From the NCBI GenBank assembly GCA_020637805.1, contig JACKJU010000010.1:1-64000 (forward strand): a stretch of DNA of 64,000 nucleotides, given 5' to 3'. The notes beneath the pieces were generated by a model, which did not search any database, was not told the DNA's origin, and saw only the letters and a program-made list of their open reading frames with translations. The DNA is from Nitratireductor sp. GTDB lineage: Bacteria > Pseudomonadota > Alphaproteobacteria > Rhizobiales > Rhizobiaceae. This document shows positions 7,987 to 16,598 of the stretch, one piece after another; positions within the stretch are counted from its first letter, which is position 1; each line of letters starts with the position of its first letter. The position numbers were made by a program, and so were the translations under genes.

Positions 7987-10912
7987 GAAGTCGCCCTCCT
8001 TCGGGATCGACAAAATGCTGCGATACAACACGCAACCGCACGCTCTGGTTTTGAAGCGGGTTGGCAGCGATGATCTCCTCGCCCATTCGCTCGCCACCGC
8101 CGGCCAGAAACCCGAGCCCTATCGATGAACGCAGGTTCGGCGAATGGCACGCCGAAGTCACCCAGCCCAGATCGTTCGCAGTGGTCTGCGCCGCGCCTGG
8201 CGAAAACAGGTGTGAGCCCGGAACCACCGGCTCTGCCGGATCGACGGGTTGCAGCCCAACCAGCACACGGCTATCTCCAGCAAGGCCCTCGCGGCGCGAC
8301 ATCACCGCACCGATGGCGTCCTTTCCCTTTGCGACCATGCGGGCCAATCCGAGCATCTGCGCCGTGGTCTGGCCGTTGATCTCGTTGCCGGCAGCGTGGC
8401 CCTTTTCGATACGCATCACGCCGAGCGCCTCGGTGCCATAGGGTGTTGCGCCCAGATCCGCGCCAATTTCGATCAGCCGCTCCATCAACGCATTTCCGTA
8501 GCGCGCGGGGACCGCAAGTTCATAGGCCAGTTCGCCTGAAAAGGAGATGCGGAAAATCCGTGCACGCAAGCCGTTGCATACCGTTGTTTCAGCGCATGCC
8601 ATGAACGGGAATGCCGGGTTGGAAAGGTCGAACTCGTCCACGATCCGTTCGAGAAGTCTGCGCGAGTTCGGTCCTGCCACGGCAAGCTGCGCCCAGGCAT
8701 CGGTTGTGGAAATGAGTTGAACGTCCAGTTCAGGCCACAGGCACTGGCGCGCGAATTCCATGTGTCGGTAAACCGGCCCTGCCTGCGCAGTCGTGGTGGT
8801 TACAACATAGTGGTCCTCGCCAAGCCGCGCGCAGGTCCCGTCATCATAGGCAAAGCCGTCCTCACGCAGCATCAGCCCGTAGCGTACCCTTCCCGGTATG
8901 AGACTTGCCATCTTGTTGGCATAAATGCGGTCAAGAAATTCCGCTGCGTCCGTGCCCTGTACATCCACCTTGCCAAGCGTTGTAACATCGCAGATGCCCA
9001 CGCCTGAACGCGTTGCCAGCACTTCACGATCCACCGTTTCGCGCCATGTGGTTTCACCTACGCGCGGGAAATATTGCGCTCGCATCCACTGCCCGGCCTC
9101 TGTGAATACGGCACCATTCGCACTGGCCCATTGGTGCGTGGGCGTTAGGCGGGACGGCCTGAAATTCTTGCCAGTGTCACCGCCGCCTAGAACACCAAGG
9201 GAGACGCCCGTATAGGGAGGGCGAAAGATCGTCGTTCCAGTTTCCGCAATCGACTTCCCCGTCAGTTCTGCCATCACGGCAAGGGCTGTTACATTGGCAG
9301 TCTTTCCCTGGTCGGTCGCCATGCCGAGCGTCGTCCATCGCTTCAAGTGCTCGACAGGCCGCATGTTTTCCAGATGCGCAAGCTTGATGTCCTTGACCGT
9401 CACATCGTTCTGGAAATCCACCCATGCTCGCCCCTTGCCGGCAACATGCCAGAAGGGCTTGAGATTGGTTGGCGCATCCTCTGCCTGCGGCAGCCGCGGC
9501 CTGGAAGCGGAAAGTCCCAAATCAGCCAATGCCTGGAGTGCAGCACTCGCGCCGGAATTGAGTGCAGAATGGGTGGTACCCTCGCCTTTGGCTGCTCCGG
9601 CAACGATCATACCCGCAGGCAAATCCTCCCCCGGCAGGAAGGCTTGCAAGCCGTTGTCCCAGCAAGGCCGCCCGCGATGGTGCGAAGCAAGGTGAACATT
9701 GGGATTCCAGCCACCGCTGACACCAAGCGCACCGCAACGAAGCGTCTGCGTCCTGCCGTCTACCGTAACATCGATCGCCTTGAGCCCGAGCCTGCCCCGC
9801 GCGTTGGTTACGGCAGCACCGGCAAAAAGCGGATAGGATCCAAATACCTTTGCGCCATCGCGCGTATCTATGACACCGGCGATTTCAATTCCCTTTGCCG
9901 ACAGATCGAGCGCGGTACGATGACCGTCGTCATTGTTGGTGAATATCGCTACTCGGTCTGCCGGGCACGATGCGAACCGGTTGGCGAAGGTTCGCATGGC
10001 TCCGGCAAGCATGATTCCCGGGCGGTCATTGTTGGCAAACGGAACGTGACGCTCGGTGGCACCGGCTGCGAGAACAGTTCGCCTGGCCGTAATTCGCCAC
10101 AACGTCTGGCGCACACCGGCTCCAGGTGCCGCGAGGTGGTCGCTCACCCTTTCGACCGCCCCATATATGCCGTGGTCGAACGCGCCAAAGACGGTGGTGC
10201 GGCGCATGATTCGCAGATTGGGGAGACTTGCAAACTCCGCTTCCAGCGAGTTGATCCAACCGGTAGCTGGCATGTCATCCAGACTGTGGCTCTCACCATT
10301 GAGTCGGCCGCCGAGCCTGAAATCCTCATCAGCCAGAATGACACTGGCACCCGCTCTTGCCGCCGTCAGCGCCGCCGCCAGCCCGGCAGCACCCCCACCG
10401 ATGACCAGGAGATCACAATGCAGGAAGCCCTTGTCGTAGGTATCCGGATCGGGCTGCATGGAGAGCGAACCGAGACCTGCCGCACGGCGGATCATCGGCT
10501 CGTAAAGCCTTTCCCAGAATGCTTTAGGCCACATGAACGTCTTGTAGTAGAAGCCCGCCGCAAAGAAGGGTGCGAACAGGTCGTTCACCGCCAGCAGGTC
10601 GTGGCGCAACGAACCCAGCCGGTTCTGGCTGCTGGCCTCCAGGCCGTCGAACAGTTCCACCATGGTGGCACGGGTATTCGGTTCACGCCAGGCGCCGGTA
10701 CGCAGTTCCACCATGGCATTCGGCTCTTCCGATCCCGCTGCAAACACGCCGCGCGGCCGGTGATACTTGAACGACCGGCCCACCAACCGCATGCCGTTGG
10801 CCAGAAGCGCCGAAGCCAGCGTATCGCCCGGATGTCCCTTGAACGACTTGCCATCGAAGGTGAAGTCCAGCGTCTGCGAGCGATCGATCAACCCGCCTGC
10901 CAACCGGGTCAT
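7979..10912 (-). CDS. soxA: Sarcosine oxidase alpha subunit
   Basis: At 977 residues this is the normal size for the large subunit of the heterotetrameric enzyme. It oxidatively demethylates sarcosine to glycine, passing the one-carbon unit to tetrahydrofolate and producing hydrogen peroxide. An N-terminal ferredoxin-like domain (F-D-G-K-S-F-K-G-H-P-G-D-T-L-A near 19-33) is followed by a dinucleotide-binding domain (V-I-G-G-G-A-A-G-L-A, about 170-179). The C-terminal third is an aminomethyltransferase (GcvT) fold with the M-R-I-E-K-G-H motif. The start overlaps soxD by 4 bp. The substrate could also be a related N-methyl amine such as dimethylglycine, because paralogues share this architecture. 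Confidence 0.92.
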   Translation of the reverse strand: MTRLAGGLIDRSQTLDFTFDGKSFKGHPGDTLASALLANGMRLVGRSFKYHRPRGVFAAGSEEPNAMVELRTGAWREPNTRATMVELFDGLEASSQNRLGSLRHDLLAVNDLFAPFFAAGFYYKTFMWPKAFWERLYEPMIRRAAGLGSLSMQPDPDTYDKGFLHCDLLVIGGGAAGLAAALTAARAGASVILADEDFRLGGRLNGESHSLDDMPATGWINSLEAEFASLPNLRIMRRTTVFGAFDHGIYGAVERVSDHLAAPGAGVRQTLWRITARRTVLAAGATERHVPFANNDRPGIMLAGAMRTFANRFASCPADRVAIFTNNDDGHRTALDLSAKGIEIAGVIDTRDGAKVFGSYPLFAGAAVTNARGRLGLKAIDVTVDGRTQTLRCGALGVSGGWNPNVHLASHHRGRPCWDNGLQAFLPGEDLPAGMIVAGAAKGEGTTHSALNSGASAALQALADLGLSASRPRLPQAEDAPTNLKPFWHVAGKGRAWVDFQNDVTVKDIKLAHLENMRPVEHLKRWTTLGMATDQGKTANVTALAVMAELTGKSIAETGTTIFRPPYTGVSLGVLGGGDTGKNFRPSRLTPTHQWASANGAVFTEAGQWMRAQYFPRVGETTWRETVDREVLATRSGVGICDVTTLGKVDVQGTDAAEFLDRIYANKMASLIPGRVRYGLMLREDGFAYDDGTCARLGEDHYVVTTTTAQAGPVYRHMEFARQCLWPELDVQLISTTDAWAQLAVAGPNSRRLLERIVDEFDLSNPAFPFMACAETTVCNGLRARIFRISFSGELAYELAVPARYGNALMERLIEIGADLGATPYGTEALGVMRIEKGHAAGNEINGQTTAQMLGLARMVAKGKDAIGAVMSRREGLAGDSRVLVGLQPVDPAEPVVPGSHLFSPGAAQTTANDLGWVTSACHSPNLRSSIGLGFLAGGGERMGEEIIAANPLQNQSVRLRVVSQHFVDPEGGRLRD

Positions 10913-11199
10913 TGCGCCTCTCCCCTAGAAGCGAGCGCCACATCGCGCGCCAGTTCCGCTCCCAGGATTTCGTGCGTGACGGTGTTGCGCTTGACTATCA
11001 GCCAGGAGCGATCACCGTGTTCATGAAACCACAATTCGCGGTGCACGCCCGCCGGGTTGTTCCTCAGATAGACATAGTCCGCAAAGCTGGCCTCGGCATC
11101 TGCGGCCAATCCGTCTGGGCGGTCGAGAAGCGCCGCATCGCCAAGATAGGTAAACTCCTGCGCATCTCGAAGGCCAAGGAGCGGATGTGGGATCAGCAT
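10909..11199 (-). CDS. soxD: Sarcosine oxidase delta subunit lacking zinc cysteines
   Basis: A 96-residue protein in the right place between soxB and soxA, with the family's N-P-x-G-V-H-x-E-x-W core (about 48-57) and the R-x-T-V-T-H/D tail. Typical delta subunits bind zinc through a C-P-x-C-G knuckle near the N-terminus plus H59 and C63. Here the knuckle reads H-P-L-L-G (residues 5-9), residue 63 is Asp, and there is no cysteine anywhere. H59 is kept. It may be a zinc-free structural subunit, or may mark the operon as a diverged paralogue with another N-methyl substrate. The start overlaps nothing upstream; its end overlaps soxA. Confidence 0.88.
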   Translation of the reverse strand: MLIPHPLLGLRDAQEFTYLGDAALLDRPDGLAADAEASFADYVYLRNNPAGVHRELWFHEHGDRSWLIVKRNTVTHEILGAELARDVALASRGEAQ

Positions 11200-11210
11200 C
11201 GGTTCGTACC

Positions 11211-12461
11211 TCAGTGGAGATTGGGTGTGGCACCAGCGCCCTTTTCATCGATCACGTAGCCGCGCGTGAAGCGGTCGAGCCGGTAGGCGGCTGCGGCTTC
11301 ATGGGGATTGCCGGTCGCCATCAGTTGGGCAAAGGCATAGCCTGAGGCAGGTGTTGCCTTGAAGCCGCCATAGCACCAGCCTGCATTCAGATAGAGACCT
11401 TCAATGGGCGTGCGGTCGATGATGGGTGAACCGTCCATCGACATATCCATGATGCCGCCCCATGCCCTTAGAAGCCTTGCCCGTCCGATCATCGGCATCA
11501 GCGCCATCCCGCCCTCGGCCACATCCTCGATCACCGGCAGGTTTCCGCGCTGGGCGTAGGAATTGTAGCCGTCGATATCGCCGCCAAAGATGAGCCCGCC
11601 CTTGTCTGACTGGCTTACGTAAAAATGACCGGCACCGAAGGTGATCACGCCAGGGATGACCGGCTTCAAACCTTCAGACACGAATGCCTGCAGCACATGG
11701 CTTTCGATCGGCAGGCGCATGCCGGCCATCGCCATCACGCGACCCGACGATCCAGCCACGGCCACGCCCACTTTCTTCGCGCCGATATGGCCGCGCGTGG
11801 TGTCGACGCCTGCAACCTTGCCGTTCTCGATGCGAAATCCGGTGACCTCGCAATTCTGGATCAGGTCGACACCAAGCAGGTCAGCGGCGCGCGCGTAGCC
11901 CCAGGCCACCCCGTCATGACGGGCAGTGCCGGCTCGGCGCTGCATCAGCCCGCCCTTGATCGGAAACCGTGCATTGTCGAAATTGAGGAACGGCGCCAAG
12001 TCTCGAACCTGATCGCGGCTCAGCAGTTGCGCGTCCGCCCCGGCATGAAGCATAGCGTTGCCGCGCCGCCGGTAGGCATCCCGCTGGCCATCGGTGTGAA
12101 TTAGATTGACGATGCCGCGTTGCGAGACCATGGCATTGAAGTTCAATTCCTGCTCCAGGTTCTCCCAGAGTTTCATGGAAAACTCATAGAACGGTTCATT
12201 GCCCGGCAGCAGGTAGTTGGAACGGATGATGGTCGTGTTGCGGCCGATATTGCCAGAGCCTAGCCAGCCTTTTTCAAGTACCGCTATACGGGATTGCCCG
12301 AAGACGGCAGCGAGGTGATAGGCGGTTGCAAGTCCGTGTCCGCCACCACCGACGATGACGAAGTCATAGGAAGGCTGTGGCTCGCAATTGCGCCAAAGCG
12401 GCCTCCAGCCCCCGTGGCCGGTCAACGCTTCCCTGAGAACCCGGAAGCCTGAAAACCGCAT
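11211..12461 (-). CDS. soxB: Sarcosine oxidase beta subunit
   Basis: A 416-residue FAD-dependent oxidoreductase of the DAO/MSOX family. The dinucleotide motif V-G-G-G-G-H-G sits near residues 37-43, and G-T-A-R-H-D-G-V-A-W (about 178-187) contains the histidine (about 182) that carries covalent FMN in heterotetrameric sarcosine oxidases. The C-terminal G-W-C-Y-G-G-F-K-A-T-P-A-S-G segment is also characteristic. The ATG at 12461 is preferred over a GTG 9 bp upstream because AGGTGA lies in front of it. It is the first gene of soxBDAG and faces a GlxA-type regulator across a 139-bp divergent promoter region. Confidence 0.92.
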   Translation of the reverse strand: MRFSGFRVLREALTGHGGWRPLWRNCEPQPSYDFVIVGGGGHGLATAYHLAAVFGQSRIAVLEKGWLGSGNIGRNTTIIRSNYLLPGNEPFYEFSMKLWENLEQELNFNAMVSQRGIVNLIHTDGQRDAYRRRGNAMLHAGADAQLLSRDQVRDLAPFLNFDNARFPIKGGLMQRRAGTARHDGVAWGYARAADLLGVDLIQNCEVTGFRIENGKVAGVDTTRGHIGAKKVGVAVAGSSGRVMAMAGMRLPIESHVLQAFVSEGLKPVIPGVITFGAGHFYVSQSDKGGLIFGGDIDGYNSYAQRGNLPVIEDVAEGGMALMPMIGRARLLRAWGGIMDMSMDGSPIIDRTPIEGLYLNAGWCYGGFKATPASGYAFAQLMATGNPHEAAAAYRLDRFTRGYVIDEKGAGATPNLH

Positions 12462-12531
12462 CGCCCTCACCTTTCATCCTGATCAATATCCGATGCCAGT
12501 ATTGCACGGGGGTACATTTGACGATTTTCTT

Positions 12532-12570
12532 TTCCGGACATTTTATTTATTATTCCAGACACTTCGGACA
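12532..12570. promoter_or_regulatory. Three direct repeats in the soxB/glxA-type regulator promoter
   Basis: TTCCGGACA (12532-12540), TTCCAGACA (12553-12561) and CTTCGGACA (12562-12570) repeat in the same orientation. The first two are exactly 21 bp apart, two helical turns. AraC-family dimers bind direct repeats with this kind of phasing, and the gene immediately to the right encodes such a protein. Binding itself is inferred. Confidence 0.45.
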
Positions 12571-12600
12571 GCAAACACTTCACCATCGCGTAGTGTCCAC

Positions 12601-13599
12601 ATGAAAACCAGACGCATTGGCTTCATCCTGATAGGCGGGTTCGCACTGATGTCGGCTGCATCGGCAGTCGAACCCTTGCGCGCCGCAAATCTTCTGGCAG
12701 GAAAACAGCTCTACGACCTGGTATTCCTGTCGACGGGATCGGCCCACGAACGCTCTTCCGTGGGCGCTGCGTTCGACACGGTTCCGTTTGATCAGGCTGG
12801 AGAGCATTTTGACCGGATGTTCGTGATCGCGGGCGGCGACCCTCTGGCCTTCCGCGATGCGAGGCTGAACGCCTATCTGCGCCGCCTCGCCGCGCTCGGT
12901 ATCACGCTTGGTGGCGTTTCGGGCGGCGCGGCAATCCTGCACCAGGCCGGGCTGCTTCAAGCGCGCCGTTTCACCATACACTGGCAGCATTTCGACGCAC
13001 TGCTTGCACGCGATTCCGAGGCACTGATGGAACGCAAGCTATTCGTAATCGACCGCGACCGCTTCACCTGTGCGGGCGGCTCCGCGCCACTCGACATGAT
13101 GCATGCACTGATAGCTGCCGAACACGGCGCCACGCTTGCCCGTAAGGTAAGCGACTGGTTCATCCACACGGAATTGCGATCCGCCGAGGGTTCACAGCGG
13201 CTCGACGTCACTGCCAAATACGGCATTCATCATCCAGCGCTTGTGGCCATGATCCGCCTGATGGAGGACCACATCGCCGATCCCATGAACCTCGATCAGC
13301 TTTCCCGTCTTTCGGCTATCGGAGAAAGACAGCTTGAACGATTGTGCCGCAAGCACCTTGGCCAATCCGCCATGCAGTTTTACCGGCAGATGCGGCTGGA
13401 AAAGGCACGCGAACTGCTGGTTCAAACCGCCCTTCCCGCCCAGTATGTGGCCTTGGCAACTGGTTTCCCAAACAGCACCCATTTTTCCCGGGCCTTCCGC
13501 AACATGTTTGGAAAGACGCCCGGCCAAGTGCGCACTGTTGGATTGCCTGCCGCACAGATCACATCTGCCTCAAGTCTTCACCAGTATGTGGATGACTGA
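12601..13599 (+). CDS. GlxA-family AraC transcriptional regulator
   Basis: The 333-residue protein has an N-terminal DJ-1/PfpI (amidotransferase-like) domain, with the G-G-V-S-G-G-A-A-I-L nucleophile elbow near residues 104-113 where serine replaces the enzyme's cysteine. A C-terminal AraC double helix-turn-helix follows (about 230-320; L-D-Q-L-S-R-L-S and A-T-G-F-P-N-S-T-H-F-S-R-A-F-R). This layout is that of GbdR, SouR and related regulators of glycine-betaine, dimethylglycine and sarcosine breakdown. That fits its divergent position beside soxBDAG. The ATG at 12601 gives the normal family length; an open frame extends further upstream but through soxB. Confidence 0.9.
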   Translation: MKTRRIGFILIGGFALMSAASAVEPLRAANLLAGKQLYDLVFLSTGSAHERSSVGAAFDTVPFDQAGEHFDRMFVIAGGDPLAFRDARLNAYLRRLAALGITLGGVSGGAAILHQAGLLQARRFTIHWQHFDALLARDSEALMERKLFVIDRDRFTCAGGSAPLDMMHALIAAEHGATLARKVSDWFIHTELRSAEGSQRLDVTAKYGIHHPALVAMIRLMEDHIADPMNLDQLSRLSAIGERQLERLCRKHLGQSAMQFYRQMRLEKARELLVQTALPAQYVALATGFPNSTHFSRAFRNMFGKTPGQVRTVGLPAAQITSASSLHQYVDD

Positions 13600-13972
13600 A
13601 TGTGCGAAGCTTTCGGCTCAATCAGTTCCGGTAATGGACGGAGTATCGGAAGGACTATATTTACATTCGCCCGCACAGTGCGGCGCAGGCCTGAAAGGCC
13701 GAGCCTCGGGAGACCGGGCACCCCATGAGCTCATTTGGGTGTGGCGTGGGGAGCAACGCCTCCAGAATTTATCGTTCTAAATCAATGCGATACGTGTTCC
13801 TGCACCTATTCATACCGGTGCGCCAATAAAATCAATAAGTTATAAGAATTTTAGTTGTTGTTCGTTTTGAAAAGGAACCACATAGCGCCCATCCATATGG
13901 ACAGCTTCCGAAAATCCGTCCAAATCGAAAACTGCGCTGATCATGTCGCCAGATCGCCCAATTACCATAATA
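13600..13972. other. Intergenic stretch ending in a possible truncated gene
   Basis: The first 240 bp hold no convincing gene; they contain the imperfect hairpin CACCCC...GGGTG around 13720-13741. From 13972 leftward to 13840 an AT-richer frame is open and ends in a stop. It reads V-F-D-L-D-G-F-S-E-A-V near its middle and F-Q-N-E-Q-Q-L-K-F-L at its end. It starts exactly where the insertion-sequence end begins, so it may be the C-terminal 45 or so codons of a gene cut by the element. The original gene is not recognised. Confidence 0.3.
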
Positions 13973-13992
13973 GGGGTCTGTTGCGTTAAATT
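13973..13992 (+). repeat. Putative IS6-type terminal inverted repeat
   Basis: GGGGTCTGTTGCGTTAAAT resembles the IS6-family end G-G-x-x-C-T-G-T-T-G-C-A-A-A. It lies about 35 bp beyond the stop of the transposase remnant, where an IS6 end should be. No matching opposite end was found in 14649-14927, so the element seems truncated on that side. Confidence 0.5.
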
Positions 13993-14027
13993 CCTTCTAA
14001 GGCAACATGCCAGCTTTGCCGGTGATA

Positions 14028-14648
14028 TCATTCCGCTTTTTCGAACAGATTTTCGATGAAACAGATTTCGCCTATGACCCCTGGAGCTTTATTGACGACA
14101 TGCCCCCTTTTGATCATCCGAACAGCTTCTATGGCGCGCAGCGCATCTTTGGCCGAATCGAATGACTTGAATCCCCGCATTGGAGTGATCAGCTTTTTCA
14201 GCGCTGCATGATCGCTCTCTCGATACGGTTGTTTCTTGCTTTGTCTGTGATGATCGTTGACGGCTGGTAGAAACGAGCATGGTTTCGAGCCTGACAAAAG
14301 AATGCCCGGGCCGCCTTGGCATCGCGTCGCGCTGTCAGACGAAAATCGATCATCTGTCCTTGCTGGTCGATGGCACGCCAAAGATAGCACCAACGACCAT
14401 TCACCCGCACATAGGTATCATCGACATGCCAGCTCATGCCAGGCCATGACCGGTGTTTGAGGGAACGCTTGGCTATCTGTGGACCGAAGTTGCGCGCACA
14501 TCGATAGATCGGGGCGGCATCAATGCTAATCCCTCGCTCTTCAAGCAGGTCTCGCACATCACGGTATTGACAGGGCATAGCGGCAATACCAGCGGACCGC
14601 TGTCAATATGAAGTCACGAGCAAATTTGGTAAGAACTGACGAATACAT
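14028..14648 (-). pseudogene. Decayed IS6-family transposase
   Basis: Three pieces in different minus-strand frames add up to an IS6-type DDE transposase. About 29 codons from an ATG at 14648 include T-A-V-R-W-Y-C-R-Y-A-L-S. A frameshift near 14570 leads into Y-R-D-V-R-D-L-L-E-E-R-G, then W-H-V-D-D-T-Y-V-R-V-N-G (first catalytic Asp) and Y-L-W-R-A-I-D. A second frameshift follows N-N-R-I-E-R near 14220 and leads to M-R-G-F-K-S-F-D-S-A-K and the normal C-terminus. The segment between the second Asp (I-I-T-D-K) and N-N-R-I-E is about 25 residues shorter than in intact members. Two frameshifts plus this deletion make it inactive. Confidence 0.85.
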
Positions 14649-14927
14649 TCATTTGACGCCGATCGCAGGAAGCGCTGGCGCGTACCGCTGCGCATGAGTC
14701 CCTGGTCGATCAGCATGGGGAGATGCGGTCGATCTTTCTGTGGTCACTGGTGGCCATGAGGCGACTGTTCCAGTGATTCGAGCATTACTGTGCTGAAAAA
14801 GCGGTCGAAATTGTACCTTGCATATCCGGTACAATATTGCACATTCACTGGCAGTTAATGGTCAAATGACCGCGGCCCTGCCGGCTTCAAAGCATCAGGC
14901 AGGGACGCCGCTTATGGGAGGAAAGAC
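14649..14927. other. Promoter region of mvaA with possible gene debris
   Basis: About 280 bp between the transposase remnant and the HMG-CoA reductase gene. A short plus-strand frame, 14670-14777, reads E-A-L-A-R-T-A-A-H-E-S-L and V-A-M-R-R-L-F-Q before a stop. It could be the tail of a lost regulator gene but is too short to assign. The right half holds the palindrome at 14810-14835 and the ribosome site GGGAGGAAAG in front of mvaA. Confidence 0.3.
14810..14835. promoter_or_regulatory. Palindromic operator candidate upstream of mvaA
   Basis: ATTGTACC (14810-14817) and GGTACAAT (14828-14835) are perfect 8-bp arms around a 10-bp centre, ending 92 bp before the mvaA start. TACAAT at 14830-14835 would serve as a -10 element, so a bound repressor would cover the promoter. 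No adjacent regulator is intact; the TetR protein at 25145 is a possible partner but is 10 kb away. Confidence 0.45.
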
Positions 14928-16229
14928 GTGAAAGCGCAGACTGGCGGCATCAATTCGCGACTCGAAGGGTTTCGGAATCTAACCCCGGCGGAACGCTGGG
15001 AGAAGGTCATTGCCGCTACGGGGTTGAGCGCTCAGGATGCTGCGCTTCTCAGCGCCCCCGGTGCGCTGCCGATCGGGACTGCCGACGGCATGATTGAAAA
15101 CGTGGTCGGCACTTTCGAACTGCCCCTGGGCGTTGCCGCGAATTTTACGGTCAACGGCACAGACTACATCATTCCCATGGCGGTCGAAGAGCCCTCGATC
15201 ATTGCCGCTGCCTCCTACATGGCGCGCATTGCGCGAGACTGCGGGGGCTTCGAGACCTCGGTTACCGATCCACTGATGCGGGCCCAGGTGCAGCTTGTGG
15301 GTATCAGCGATCCATACGGCGCACGTCTGCGCATCCTCTCGGGCAAGGACGAGATCATTGCTGCGGCCAATGCATGCGACAAGGTTCTCGTGGAACTGGG
15401 CGGCGGCTGCCGCGACATCGAGGTCCATGTTTTCCCGGCGACCCAGTCCGGCCCGATGGTGGTCATGCACCTCATCGTCGATGTGCGCGATGCCATGGGC
15501 GCCAACACGGTCAACACCATGGCCGAGCGCGTTGCACCACTCGTCGAGAAACTGACCGGCGGCACGGTCCGCCTGCGTATCCTGTCCAATCTCGCTGACC
15601 TGCGTCTCGCCCGTGCCCGCGTCTGTGTGACGCCGGAAGCCATGGCAACAGAAGATTTTTCCGGCGAGGAAATGATCGACCGCATGATCGAGGCTTACAG
15701 CTTCGCGGCGATCGATCCATATCGCGCAGCGACCCACAACAAGGGAATCATGAACGGAATCGACCCGCTGATCGTTGCCACCGGCAACGACTGGCGCGCA
15801 ATCGAAGCCGGTGCCCATGCCTGGGCAGTGCGTCAGGGGCACTATTCGTCGCTTTCCACCTGGGAGAAGGACGGTGACGGACGCCTGGTAGGCACGATCG
15901 AAATGCCGATGGCTGTCGGCATCGTCGGCGGCGCGACCAGGACCCATCCGCTTGCTCAGCTTGCGTTGCGCATCTTGAAAATCAGTTCAGCGGGCGAACT
16001 GGCGCAGCTTTGTGTTGCGCTTGGCCTCGCTCAGAACATGGCGGCCCTTAGGGCGCTTGCGACTGAGGGCATCCAGCGCGGCCACATGGCGCTGCATGCC
16101 CGCAATATCGCCATCGTGGCGGGTGCACAGGGCGGCGAGATCGAAGCCGTCGCCAAAAAGCTCGCCGAGGCGCATGACGTGCGCACCGAGCGGGCCCGGG
16201 ATATCCTTGCCGAATTACGCAAGGAATGA
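14928..16229 (+). CDS. mvaA: Hydroxymethylglutaryl-CoA reductase, class II (degradative)
   Basis: The 433-residue enzyme interconverts mevalonate and HMG-CoA. Class II enzymes, like that of Pseudomonas mevalonii, mostly work in the oxidative, catabolic direction. All catalytic residues line up with the P. mevalonii enzyme at an offset of five: Glu88 in V-E-E-P-S, Lys272 in T-H-N-K-G-I-M-N-G, Asp288 in T-G-N-D-W-R and His386 in G-H-M-A-L-H. The cofactor motif D-A-M-G-A-N is near 188-193. GGGAGGAAAG precedes the ATG. No HMG-CoA lyase lies in the window. The gene stands alone, facing the convergent ABC/molybdenum-hydroxylase operon, and is flanked by insertion-sequence debris. Confidence 0.93.
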   Translation: MKAQTGGINSRLEGFRNLTPAERWEKVIAATGLSAQDAALLSAPGALPIGTADGMIENVVGTFELPLGVAANFTVNGTDYIIPMAVEEPSIIAAASYMARIARDCGGFETSVTDPLMRAQVQLVGISDPYGARLRILSGKDEIIAAANACDKVLVELGGGCRDIEVHVFPATQSGPMVVMHLIVDVRDAMGANTVNTMAERVAPLVEKLTGGTVRLRILSNLADLRLARARVCVTPEAMATEDFSGEEMIDRMIEAYSFAAIDPYRAATHNKGIMNGIDPLIVATGNDWRAIEAGAHAWAVRQGHYSSLSTWEKDGDGRLVGTIEMPMAVGIVGGATRTHPLAQLALRILKISSAGELAQLCVALGLAQNMAALRALATEGIQRGHMALHARNIAIVAGAQGGEIEAVAKKLAEAHDVRTERARDILAELRKE

Positions 16230-16598
16230 AGCACCGTCCGGGCAGTGACGGAGGCGACAAGGCCAAACGGTTGCCGCCTCCAACAGCAGATGGATCGCCC
16301 GAGTGAGACAATCCAATTGAAGGTCAATATCTGCAATTACAAGGATTTCGAAGGCAAGAAGGGTAGGTCCTCCGGTCCCGCGCTGGCGAACCAAGGCCAC
16401 GACACGGTCGGCTACCGCCTGTTCAGTCGTGCCCGTCATTACCCTGGCCCGCGACGAGCGTCCGGGCATTCTTGTAGATGTTCCTTCGGACCCTCCGGTG
16501 AGTACTAAAGCTTGGTAACTCCGCTCTCCTCTGTCCGGTCCGAATGGACAACTTCCTGAAAGCTCGCACCTAGGGCCTTCCTTCTTTGCCGCCGCAGG
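16230..16598. other. Gene-free stretch between mvaA and livF
   Basis: About 370 bp between the convergent mvaA and ABC operon ends. Immediately after mvaA an imperfect hairpin pairs GGAGGCG (16250-16256) with CGCCTCC (16275-16281) around a 10-base core. It could end transcription but lacks a T-tract. Short frames on both strands, for example one on the minus strand containing V-A-D-R-V-V-A-L-V-R-Q-R, resemble no family I know. It may be decayed coding sequence. Confidence 0.4.

Noticed and set aside
9347..11026. A 559-codon plus-strand open frame
   Set aside because: Antisense to soxA and soxD, both well supported by family motifs.
16215..16469. Small minus-strand gene between livF and mvaA
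   Set aside because: The frame resembles no known family, overlaps the mvaA end and has no convincing ribosome site; it is treated as non-coding or decayed.
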